The notes beneath the pieces were generated by a model. It ran no database searches and was not told the DNA's origin. It was given only the letters and a program-made list of their open reading frames with translations. From positions 22,408,642 through 22,472,641 of the forward strand of contig OZ038312.1 of the NCBI GenBank assembly GCA_964035775.1: DNA of 64,000 nt, written 5' to 3'. Both the position numbers and the translations under genes were made by a program. This stretch comes from Osedax frankpressi (Eukaryota > Annelida > Polychaeta > Sabellida > Siboglinidae). This document shows, piece by piece, positions 1-13,652 of this stretch (its first letter is position 1; the number at the start of each line of letters is the position of its first letter).

Positions 1-628
1 GTTTTCAGTTATTTTTTTTTGAATTTTGTATTCATATGAAATGAGCTAGTCTATACGTGAATGATTATGACTATTGATTTTAAGTAAAGTAGTAATTATT
101 ATAACCATACATGATTGACCACAAATAGGTGAACTGTTTACTTAGAATATCAGACTATATATACTATAATATCAGCATATTAGTATTAATGCATAGTATA
201 AGTATGTGATATATATATATTATAATGTATTTATTTAATATAAAATATTTAATTTTTTATTTAATATAAATCATAAATAATATATTTATAATTTATATCA
301 GATATATATTGTGTAATTAATTATGTAAGTTAATTAATAGCATAGGATATGTAGTCTATTAAATTTGACTGAGTATGTTTCCATACCTGTGCTGAATTCA
401 TATATTTTATATACTCAATACTCAACTAACAAATAATATTCACATATAAAAACAAATAAATTCATGTGTAAATAATGCAATTCTATTCATCTATAAGAAT
501 AGCTAATTTATACATACATCTCTATTTATCATCTCTATATCTTATCAATCTCTACACTTCTCTAACGCAAGTTATATGCTTAGATAGTATCTAGATGCAT
601 TTTCTAAGCCTTGTCTTATCCTCCGCAG
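1..628 (+). other. AT-rich intron 5' of the first visible exon
   Basis: Very AT-rich unique sequence with no frame resembling the TRRAP N-terminus. It ends in the pyrimidine-rich acceptor of exon 1 (ctccgcag at 621-628). The N-terminal exon or exons must lie before the window. Confidence 0.8.
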
Positions 629-739
629 CTGGTGGTGTCGTTGCCTCAGTACCCGAATTTCCTGCAAGACCTTATGAAAGTGATCCTGAAACTATTACAG
701 GAAGGCATCACTAACAATGTCGCCGAAAACGAGAAACAG
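629..739 (+). CDS. TRRAP: TRRAP exon 1 (window numbering)
   Basis: 37 codons, phase 0 at both ends, donor GTGACC. It encodes [17 protein letters not shown] and ends NVAENEKQ, matching the N-terminal HEAT segment that begins SSPQYSTFLEHI in human TRRAP. The frame stays open past the donor to 847 but loses homology at once. Confidence 0.88.
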
Positions 740-3700
740 GTGACCACTCTTGTCACCGCCTTACACCGCAACGCTGCCTCTACCCGCCTACCTCTACCCG
801 CCTACCTCCGTCACCTGTATACACCGCATACATTTGCCACTACCTAAAATATATATCTAAACTACTCATCCTAAGCCATACTACATATACTGACTACCTA
901 TAACCTCCTACCCACCTTCACCACATAGCTACCTATACCACCTACCTACATCTACCTACACCCACATACACTACCTACACCTACTCACACTTACCTACAC
1001 CTACTTACGCATATCTATATCTACAGCAACTTCGTAAGATTTCACTTGAGATTTTGCAACGTATACCTGCAAATGATCACCTGAAGCATTTCGTGAAGGC
1101 AGTTCTCACTATGATGTTCAAGATCCTCGAGGTTAATTTATCTGCCTACTTCTGCCTACTTCTGCCTACTTCTGCCTACTTCTGCCTACTTCTGCCTACT
1201 TCTGCCTACTTCTGCCTACTTCTGCCTACTTCTGCCTACTTTTGCCTACTTCTGCCTACTTCTGCCTACTTCTGCCTACTTCTGCCTACTTCTGCCTACT
1301 TCTGCCTACTTCTGCCTACTTCTGCCTACTTCTGCCTACTTCTGCCTACTTCTGCCTACTTCTGCCTACTTCTGCCTACTTCTGCCTACTTCTGCCTACT
1401 TCTGCCTACTTCTGCCTACTTCTGCCTACTTCTGCCTACTTCTGCCTACTTCTGCCTACTTCTGCCTACTTATCTGCCTACTTCTGCCTACTTCTGCCTA
1501 CTTCTGCCTACTTCTGCCTACTTCTGCCTACTTCTGCCTACTTCTGCCTACTTCTGCCTACTTATCTGCCTACTTCTGCCTACTTCTGCCTACTTCTGCC
1601 TACTTCTGCCTACTTCTGCCTACTTATCTGCCTACTTATCTGCCTACTTCTGCCTACTTTGTCCTACTTCTCCTTACTTCTCCCTACTTCTCCTTACTTC
1701 TCCCTACTTCTGCCTACCCTTCCCTAATTTGTCCTACTTCTGCCTACTTCTGCCTACTTCTGCCTATTTTTCCCTATTTATCCCTACTTCACCCAACTCG
1801 TCCCTAATTCTGCTTACTTCTCCTTACTTCTGCATACTTCTCCCTACATCGTCTACTTCTTCCTGCTTTTCGCTACTTCTTCCTACTTCTCCTTACTCCT
1901 CTTTACTCCTCCCCCGATCTCATTCTCGACTCCCATTCCAACCTCACTCCATGGACCCTTGCTTGAACTGACTTTCCACAACCTCTCTTTCTTTGCCAAC
2001 ACATTCCCTTCTTACTCCCAAAGATCATACCTTATTCCTCTAACTCTCACACCTTACCACCTTACCTCCTACCCTATCCTTCATGCTATCCACAATTACA
2101 CCTCTCACCTTAATACTAACCTTGCCCTAAAACCAAAATCTTAATATACCTTGGCCTAACTACACTTTCATAAAAATCAAAAAAATCATCACACTAAACT
2201 CCGATATCTTACCAACCCCAATACCTCATGAACCTACCATCCTACTAACCTCTCACACTAAACCCCCATCCTCACCCTAAGCCCACACTATTAACCAATT
2301 ACCCTAAATCAGAAAGCTAATCTCTTCCTAATCTCCCACACCCTGATCTCTAATCCACTTTACCATATTCCTTCACCCTAAACCTACTTTCGTCCACTAT
2401 CCCTTTACTTATTAGCCTAACTAATTAACTCTATAAGACCAACCACCATAATCCACTCACCATAAATCTTATGCTAACCATATCTTACTCCCACTCACAA
2501 GCTCCCCCACCTTAGCGTAATTACACTAACCCCCACCCTTGTCCTAAACTCTGCCCTCGTCCAAGATCCTGAATGTTTTCACTTCATAACCTTAACCCTA
2601 ACCTCCCCTATTCACATTAACCACACATATTACCCCTACCTCACTCTAAACCCACCTTACTTAAGTCACCTTAACCCTCCTACACTCTAGGACCCTTCGA
2701 CATTAACACCTTCTCACCCCGCACTATAAACAACATCTCACTCCTTACCATACCTCCTACTACAAACTATATCCTCTCCTCACTATAACCTTATCATCCC
2801 ACTCTAACCCTACCCTAACTCCTATTAAGGTCGATAATGAAGAAAATGTGCTAATCTGCCTACGAGTGATCATAGAATTGCACAAACAGTTCCGACCACA
2901 AATCAGCGCTGAAGTGCATCAGTTTCTTAGTTTCGTGAAACGAATTTACAAAAGCATCCCGAGCAACATGAACCTCATCTTCGAGACCCGTTCTCAGGTG
3001 AGTAAGACCCGCAGAGCACACCTACGTCCCTAAACCCCATCTAGGTAAGGTCAGCGTATACTAAAACATTGTGTTTTTATTGGTATCATATCGCACGCTT
3101 TTTCTTACTAAACAAAATCAAACCGCTGTCATCAAAGACCAACTAAAAGCTCACACTTACTCGAACTCTCTACCTTCAACAACTTTGATTTCATCGCAAC
3201 CCTATACCTTTTAACTTTGCACCCATTACCAACCTATACCTACTCATTGTGTATTTATATACTAAAACACTCATATTACTATCATTTACCTTATATGCGA
3301 TCACATTAACCTTTGACCCACTCCTTCAATAGATCAAGGTCAAGGATATTTCAGAAGTGACCATTAAGTCACAGTTTGGGAAGACATTCACTTCTGTTTC
3401 AATACAAACTGATAAAAAAGCTGCAGATGGTATTTCTGCACTAGTTAGTATTGGCCCATATCACTAGTTCCGCCCACATCACTAGCTCCGCCCACATCAC
3501 TAGCTCCGCCCACCTCACTAGTTCCGCCCACATCACTAGTTCCGCCCACATCACTAGTTCCGCCCACATCACTAGCTCCGCCCACATCACTAGTTCCTCC
3601 CACATCACTAGTTCCTCCTACATCACTAGCTCCGCCCACATCACTAGATACACCCACTACAACTTTAGCGTCATCCACTATACCACTATACCACTATACC

Positions 3701-6700
3701 CTCACTATATATCACTAACCAATATACACCTTTAAATTCACACCCTACACCACCAACACCCCTCATTGCATTACTAACCTAACCTTGACCTCACCTCACC
3801 TTAACTTCACATTAACCTAACCTTAACCTCATTCTAACCTCACATTCATCTCACCTTAACATCACCTTAACCTCATTCTAACCTCACCATAATCTCACTT
3901 TCATCTCACCTTAACCTCACCCTAACCTCTCCAAAACCTCACCTTAACCTCACGTTAACCTCACCTTAACCCCACCTTAACCTCACCTTAACCTCACCTT
4001 AACCTCACCTTAACCTCATATTAACCTCACCTTAACCTCACATTAACCTCACCCTAACCTCACCTTAACCTCACATTAACCTCACCTTAACCTCACCTTA
4101 ACCTCAACTTAGTCTCACCTTAACCTCACCTTAACCTCATCTTAACCTCACCTTAACCTCACCTTAACCTCACCTTAACCTCAGCTTAACCTCACCATAA
4201 CCTCACCTTAACTTCACCTTAACCTCACCTTAACCTCACCTTAACCTCATCATAACCTCATCTTAACCTCACCTTAACCTCACATTAACCTCAACTTAGT
4301 CTCACCATAACCTCACCTTAACTTCACTTTAACCTCACCTTAACCTCACCTTAACCTCATCTTAACCTCATCTTAACCTCATCTTAACCTCACCTTAACC
4401 TCAACTTAGTCTCACCTTAACCTCACCTTAACCTCACCATAACCTCACCATAACCTCAACAAGACACTGCCCTAACTATTGCCACTTGGCAGTGCTACAT
4501 GCTTATACCCAAGGCTGACACGTCGCTGAAAGTGTTGGCAGAACTACCTATTATCGTTGTACTCATGTACCAGTTGTACAAACAACACGTTCATAACGAA
4601 GTCGCTGAATTCATTCCACTGATTATGAACACCATCGTTCTGACCCCAGACGATGACCTCATGTTTGTATTATGGACCCACTCTACTGCAGTAGTGGGGC
4701 TGTGTTGGGGTATAGATTAGCGTTGCGTCAGAGGTGTGATGGGGTGGAGTGTAATGTTGTGTATAAGTTTGGTGTAAGTCTGTCGAGGTGAGTAGTGTAT
4801 GTGTAGGGGATAGCAGTGTATATCTTCTATTATTCTCTTATAAGAGATATTCTATTTTATCTTTCTTCTATTCTTATCTTATATTCTATTCCATTCTTAT
4901 TTTTTCTTATCTTATATTCTATTCTTAGCATATAGTATTTTTATCATTTTAAACTATGAATTGTTATGGCAAATATTTGTATATATACAAACAGTAATAA
5001 CAAACTATAGATATATCTATTTTGATCTATTGCATCATCGCATATTACATCATCACATATTACATCACATCTCATAATCAGGAGGATGCAGTGCTTCAAT
5101 AAGGAGATCTATGTAGATTTTGTTGCTGCTCAGATCAAAACTCTGTCTTTCCTTGCCTATATCGTGAGGATTTATCAGGTATTGAACCAAGACATAGGAA
5201 TTATCCTACCCTCTTTACCTTACCTCTGACCTTACGTCTGACCTTACGACCTCATCTAAACATACCGTTTCACATTATACTTACTAAACGAATGTGTGTT
5301 CTTTGACCTAACCCTGACCTCAGCATAACCTTTTACTTATCAATTCCCTCAAACTTTAACCCCACACTACAAATATATACTTTAACCCTATCGACCACCA
5401 CAGGAAGAAGTTGGACTTCATTCACAGATTATGGTGAAAGGAATGCTAAAGTTACTTGTCAATTGTCCCCAGGTGAGATGCTTCAAATAGTAGTACCCCC
5501 CCCCCCTCACTGTCTCCCGACTACTACCGACTACTATATCCCCATTGTAGCCCACTATACCCGTATTATGCCCCACTGTCTCTACCGCACCCGAACTATT
5601 CCTCATTATGAATCTATTGGTCTAAATTCCCCCCCCCCCGCCCCACTATGCCCCTACTTTGACCCCACTATGCCCCTACTGCGACCCCATCATACTACTA
5701 CTGCATGCTATCTCTGACCATCCCCTATTTATACAGGAAGTAGCTCACCTGCGCAAGGAGTTGTTAATTGCAGCCCGGCATATCCTCGCAACTGACCTGA
5801 GAACCAGTTTGTCTTTCATCTTTAAACTATTTAAACAATGCATTATTTGTTTGTATTGTAATACCATTACCCCATTCATTTAACACCCTACTAACGACCC
5901 CATCGTACACTACTCTAATATCCTCACCCCATTAAGTCATCCACCCCATTAACACCCCTATCCTACTAATACCTTCTCACACTAAGACTCATACCCTATT
6001 AATACCCCTTCCCCCCACCACTAACACTTGCAGAGTTTATAAAACACATTGCTGAACTTTTCAATGAAGGAGTTCTCATTGGAAATGGTTGGACTAGTCA
6101 CGAAACTCTAAGGTTAGATATCGCACACCCCTTACACACCCACAGCACCTATTACACACCCCTTACACACCCCTTACACACCCCTTACACACCCCTTACA
6201 CACCCCTTACACACCCCTTACACACCCCTTACACACCCCTTACACACCCCTTACACACCCCTTACACACCCCTTACACACCCCTTATACACCCCTTACAC
6301 ACCCCTTACACACCCCTTACACACCCCATACACACCTCTTACACACCCACAGCACCTATTACACATATAATTATATCCAGCACTTTAGAACCCAACTCCA
6401 CCCCTATAAACACCAAGACCTACCCACAATAACTTTAACTTTAACTCACCGGCAACACCTTTAACCCTACTCCGCACTCAACGCCCCCACCTCCCCCGCC
6501 TCCCCTACAGACCGTTGGCCTACTCTACCCTGGCGGACCTGGTCCACCACGTCAGACAGTCCCTTCCGCTGTCTTCTATCTCTACTGCGATTGAATTGTT
6601 TTCCAAGAATGTACACGACGAGTCTTTGCCCTGCAGCATACAGACGATGTCCTGTAAACTCATGCTGAACTTGGTGGAGTGTATTCGAACCAAGAGTGAG

Positions 6701-9700
6701 GAGTCGTCGAGTTCTGTTAGCCTTTGTCCTATTCCTTTGTTCTACAACATTGCCTGGCACCATTGCCTAGCACCTTTACCCCTCACTATTGCCCGGCACC
6801 ATTGTCCTGCCCCTTTGTTCTACACTATTGCCCCTCACCATTGTCCTGTTCCTTTACCCCACACCATTGCCCCTCACCATTGTCCTGCTCCTTTACCCCA
6901 CACCATTGCCCCTCACCATTGTCCTGCTCCTTTACCCCACACTATTGCCCCTCACCATTGTCCTGCCCCTTTGTTCCGCACTATTGCCCCTCACCATTGT
7001 TCTGTTCCTTTGTTCCACACTATTGTCCCTCACCATTGTCCTGTTCCTTTACCCCACACCATTGCACCACACCATTGTCCTGCCCCTTTGTTCCAAGCTA
7101 TTGCCCCTCACTATTGCCCCTCACCATTGTTCTGCACCTTTGCCCCTCACCATTGTCCTGCCCCTTTGCCCCAAACCCAAACCCACACTATTGCCCCTCA
7201 CCGTTGTCCCATATTATTACCCCACTCCAATGCCCACCACTATTGCCCCATATTATTCCCCCTATCTTTGCTTGTCCCTATTACTCCTATAACCCCACAA
7301 AGGCCGCGCAGGGGCGTGAACTGTTTCTAAGGATGCTGCAGGTATTTGTTTTGAAGTTCAGCATGATTGCAGACACCCAACTACCCATCTTCTTTAAGAA
7401 ATAGTTAGTATATTCCTAGCCCTATCCCTAGCCCCTCCGCTACATATGCTCCACCCCGCAAACCCTACTCCATATACTCAACCCCATGACATCAACCCAT
7501 AAACCCCACACCCTAAACTCTACCCTACAAGCTGCGCCCCACAAACCCTATGCTACAAGCTCCAGCCCACAAACCCTACACCATAAACTCCACCCCACAA
7601 GCTGCACCCCACAAACCCTATGCCACAATCTCTACCCCATAAACCATGAACTCTACCCCATTTTCTCAGTAAAGTACAAAACCAGGAGTTGGAATCTCAG
7701 TTGTTGGCAAGCAGGCAGATGCAGACTCCGGACCTCCTTGGCATGTTTCTGCAATACAGTGGTAACACCGCTAATAGTGGTTCCAACGGCTCTCCGGACA
7801 CTCCGAGCCCTACCAACAACATCCTTGCCATCCCCTCTTCTACTCCCGCTGATAACTTAATGGACGTAGATACAGTAAAAGGTTTCCTATAGCTCAACCT
7901 ATAACCCCGTATATACCCCACTATCACCACCTATAACCCCGTATATACCCCACTATCACCAACTAACCACCATACCCCACTATCACCACCTATAACCCCG
8001 TATATACCCCACTATCACCACCTATAACCCCATATATACCCCACTATCACCACCTATAACCCCGTATATACCCCACTATCACCACCTATAACCCCGTATA
8101 TACCCCACTATCACCACCTATAACCCCATATATACCCCACTATCACCACCTATAACCCCTTATATACCCCACTATCACCACCTATAACCCCGTATATACC
8201 CCACTATCACCACCTATAACCCCGTATATATCCCACTATCACCACCTATACCACCATATCCCTCTATCACCACCTATACCACCATATCTGCACCTATCAC
8301 TACCTATACTCCTATATATACCCTCATATTTGTTTCGCTCTCCTCCCTTGACACTCCCCTCCATTTCTACTCCACTCTTCTCCGGAATTACAGAAAGTGA
8401 ATTGATGAATTCTAATGTTCGTAAAAAAGCACCACCTATTGATAAAGATGGCCCACTCCGATTCTCCGATAGTGCAGAAAAAGTGGTCAGTCTAGACGAC
8501 AATGATATTTATTTGACCAACTATCTTTAATATTATCATTAGTTATAATATGAATATAACTATTTATGAATTTATGACTATTTTCTAATTTCATAGGACC
8601 CCACTTCTAAAGAGGCAAAGGTTAGTTTATGTTTGTAAACTTTGAAAATGTGATATAGGTCAGTTGCAGTTGAAATTGAGGTTGATGCATGGTAGAGGTT
8701 ATATGTAATTAAGGTAAGTTTTGATAGAGGTTATATGTAATTAAGGTAAGTTTTGATAGAGGTTATTTCATAATTAAGGTCCACCGTGATACAAATGTTT
8801 GATAATCTATTTGAGGTTTACAGTCTAGATAGACTCGACTAAATGGTTTAGATGCAATCCGACCATTTATCTCCAACAGTACAATGTCAACGACTGCAGG
8901 AGTCTAGTGAAGACGCTAGTGTCGGGTGTGAAGACCATGGCATGGGGCACGAGTAGCTGCAAGAAACCCACTAAGGGCTACGAAAAGGGTTTGCCATATT
9001 CACACTCCATTTAGTGGTATCGTCTATTTAATAAATTAGAAATTATATTAAATATTATTAAAATATTGTAAATCAAGTGCAAATTATTGTGAGTGATTTT
9101 CCAGTTATTTGAATAGTTTATTTTTTTTAATTGTTAAATTTCTTTTATATTATTTGAAATAAGTTAACACTTACTTTTTACTAGATTACTTTTACAAACT
9201 TTGTTGTAATCAGAAATCTAGTCTTCAAATATCTTCTGACTTGTAGTTATTATTAAAAATGATGAAATTATGTTCCTCAATTTTTTATCAATAAATGTAA
9301 TTATGAAATGAAATGATTCCCTTTTCTATTGAAGACATCATTGAGATGGAATCAAAATTGAAACCGATACTAGCCGAGGAAATTCTTTTGTTTGTGCAAC
9401 TGGTAAAGAATGCAATGAGAGCTCTGGACATATACATGATCAACATCAGTCAATCCGGCCAGTACTATATTAGGAACTGCGGGTTAGTGCAACGAGGGAA
9501 GTGGTTAGTAGATGGGGCATGTTCAGTCATAGAGCGGTGAGGTCGGTCACCGTATGTTCGCTTGCTGGGAGGTCATGGGGTCACGGTCACGGTTTGATAA
9601 TTTGTTAAGATGTGTAACCTCTTGACATCAACCTCTCCAGGACCTACTTCCCTGTGAACCGCATGCAAGCTGTCAGATCTAAAGAGGAAAAGGAAGTTCT

Positions 9701-12700
9701 GGAACATTTCGCTGGTGTGGTCGGTGTCCCCTCACTTTCATTTTCTCTATATATTTTACTAAATTGAATATACCTTTCCTCACTTTCACTTTCTCTATAT
9801 TTTACTAAATTGTATATACCTTTCCTCACTTTCACTTTCTCTATATTTTACTAAATTGAATATACCTTTCCTCACTTTCACTTTCTCTATATTTTACTAA
9901 ATTGAATATACCTTTCCTCACTTTCACTTTCTCTATATTTTACTAAATTGAATATAACTTTCCTCACTTTCTCTATATTTTACTAAATTGAATATACCTT
10001 TCCTCACTTTCACTTTCTCTATATTTTACTAAATTGTATATACCTTTCCTCACTTTCACTTTCTCTATATTTTACTAAATTGTATATACCTTTCCTCACT
10101 TTCACTTTCTCTCTATATTTTACTAAATTGTATATACCTTTCCTCACTTTCACTTTCTCTATATTTTACTAAATTGAATATACCTTTCCTCACTTTCACT
10201 TTCTCTCTATATTTTACTAAATTGAATATACCTTTCCTCACTTTCATTTTCTCTATATAGTTTACTAAATTGAATATACCTTTCCTCACTTTCATTTTCT
10301 CTCTATAGTTTACTAAATTGAATATACCTTTCATCACTTTCACTTTCTCTCTATAGTTTACTAAATTGAATATACCTGTCCTCCCTTTCACTTTCTCTAT
10401 ATATTTTACTAAATTGAATATACCTTTCCTCACTTTCACTTTCTCTATATTTTACTAAATTGAATATACCTTTCATCACTTTCACTTTCTCTATATTTTA
10501 CTAAATTGAATATACCTTTCCTCACTTTCATTTTCTCTCTATAGTTTACTAAATTGAATATACCTTTCATCACTTTCACTTTCTCTCTATATTTTACTAA
10601 ATTGTATATACCTTTCCTCACTTTCACTTTCTCTATATTTTACTAAATTGAATATACCTTTCCTCAATTTCACTTTCTCTATATTTTACTAAATTGAATA
10701 TACCTTTCATCACTTTCACTTTCTCTATATTTTACTAAATTGAATATACCTTTCCTCCCTTTCACTTTCTCTATATTTTACTAAATTGAATATACCTTTC
10801 CTCCCTTTCACTTTCTCTATATTATACTAAATTGTATATACCTTTCCTCACTTTCACTTTCTCTATATTTTACTAAATTGAATATAACTTTCCTCACTTT
10901 CTCTATATTTTACTAAATTGAATATACCTTTCCTCCCTTTCACTTTCTCTATATTTTACTAAATTGTATATACCTTTCCTCCCTTTCACTTTCTCTATAT
11001 TTTACTAAATTGTATATACCTTTCCTCCCTTTCACTTTCTCTATATTTTACTAAATTGAATATACCTTTCCTCACTTTCACTTTCTCTATATTTTACTAA
11101 ATTGAATATACCTTTCCTCCCTTTCACTTTCTCTATATTTTACTAAATTGTATATACCTTTCCTCCCTTTCACTTTCTCTATATTTTACTAAATTGAATA
11201 TACCTTTCCTCCCTTTCACTTTCTCTATATTTTACTAAATTGAATATACCTTTCCTCCCTTTCACTTTCTCTATATTTTACTAAATTGTATATACCTTTC
11301 CTCCCTTTCACTTTCTCTATATTTTACTAAATTGTATATACCTTTCCTCCCTTTCACTTTCTCTATATTATACTAAATTGTATATACCTTTCCTCACTTT
11401 CACTTTCTCTATATTTTACTAAATTGAATATAACTTTCCTCACTTTCTCTATATTTTACTAAATTGAATATACCTTTCCTCCCTTTCACTTTCTCTATAT
11501 ATTTTACTAAATTGAATATACCTTTCCTCCCTTTCACTTTCTCTATATTTTACTAAATTGAATATACCTTTCCTCCCTTTCACTTTCTCTATATTTTACT
11601 AAATTGAATATACCTTTCCTCCCTTTCACTTTCTCTATATTTTACTAAATTGAATATACCTTTCCTCCCTTTCACTTTCTCTATATTTTACTAAATTGAA
11701 TATACCTTTCCTCACTTTCACTTTCTCTATATTTTACTAAATTGAATATACCTTTCCTCCCTTTCACTTTCTCTATATTTTACTAAATTGAATATACCTT
11801 TCCTCACTTTCACTTTCTCTATATTTTACTAAATTGTATATACCTTTCCTCCCTTTCACTTTCTCTATATTTTACTAAATTGAATATACCTTTCCTCACT
11901 TTCTCTATATTTTACTAAATTGAATATACCTTTCCTCATTTTCTCTATATTTTACTAAATTGAATATACCTTTCCTCACTTTCCAGTTCACTATGATGAA
12001 TAAGAAAATCTTCAAGGAGGTGTTTGAAGGCTGTATAGGGGTTAGTTAGTTATACATTTTTATTATTTCTTGATTTTATCTATATTTACCGTTTACAGTT
12101 TATGGTTAATAGGATCTATGAAAACAATGCACTGCAGGTTTGGGATTTTTATTATTAATTATGGAATTAAATCATTATTTATTATAATAATAGGTGAGAA
12201 TAAATTTGAGAATAAATTTGAGAATTTTAATATTAAGTGAAATTTAAAATAAATACAAATATAAATATCATGAAAATGAAAGATAAAATATTTTATTAAT
12301 TCTATCAAATTTATTTTTTAACTAGAAGATATCCCCTTTATTAGTGATATTTAAAAATAAAACTATTTTCATTAAATTATTATAATTAAATTTAAATAAA
12401 ATCAAATGAATAAAATAAAAATTCATATTTAATACTAAATATTAATTTTTTTGATACAAATACTTTACGTTTAAAAAAAAGAAATAAAATTATTTAAATT
12501 AAAAAAGGGTAATTTTGTTGTCACATTGCTTTACCGCCCCTTATCTTATCACCTTATCTTATCACCTTATCTTATCACCTTATCTTATCACCTATTGTTT
12601 GCCACTGTTTTTTTTATCTAGGTATGACTATATTTAACCGAATTCTTCTTTTTATAACTTGTTAGATATGGCCATTATATTATATAGTTGCATAGCTTTC

Positions 12701-13576
12701 ATTTCAACTATCATTCCACCTTCGTTCCTACACTTTCAGATTGTTGCAAATCTCTTCCTCGCGAATCAATCTACCTCAGCAACTTTTGCTACAATTCTTG
12801 TCAACTACTTGTTGGAAAGATTACCGGAAATGGGCTGTTTGTATTTTTCTATGGATGTATTTTATAAGAAATTGAATATTTGATATCTAGGTACTGAATA
12901 ACCAAAGAAACTTATTGGATATTCAGTATCTTGGTATAACAATATTATAACAATATTATACTATGTTCATACTGACAGAAACATTACTTACCATTACTTA
13001 CCATTACTTACCATTACTTACCATTACTTACCATTACTTACCATTACTTACCATTACTTACCATTACTTTGATATCTCACAATCACTACCAGCCAACAAA
13101 GAAAAATCAGCCCTTTACTTGAAGCTCTTCAAGTTGGTGTTTGGATCAGTTTCGCTATTGGCTGCTGAGAATGAACGAATGCTTAAGGTACATATCTGTG
13201 TGTACCTAAAGTGTATCTAACACCGGCCTAACCCTAACACCGCCCAAACTGACTCAGCCTCAGTTTAATACCCCCGCCACCGTCGACAGCCCCACCTTCA
13301 CAACATTGTGAACAGATCGATGGAGTTGGCTTTGAGTACTCGTGAACCCTATAACTATTTTCTTTTGCTGCGGGCCTTGTTTCGCTCCATCGGAGGAGGA
13401 TCCCACGACCTTTTGTATTCGGAGTTCCTGCCACTACTGCCCAACCTGCTGCAAGGTTACACCCCTTGCATCATTGGGTTTGGGTTTGGGTCTCTAACAC
13501 TCATTTCACTGCTTTTACACCCTTTTCGAATATAGTTTAGCTAATCACCAACTCACCAACTTCATTAAATCATTAA

Positions 13577-13652
<76 letters not shown>

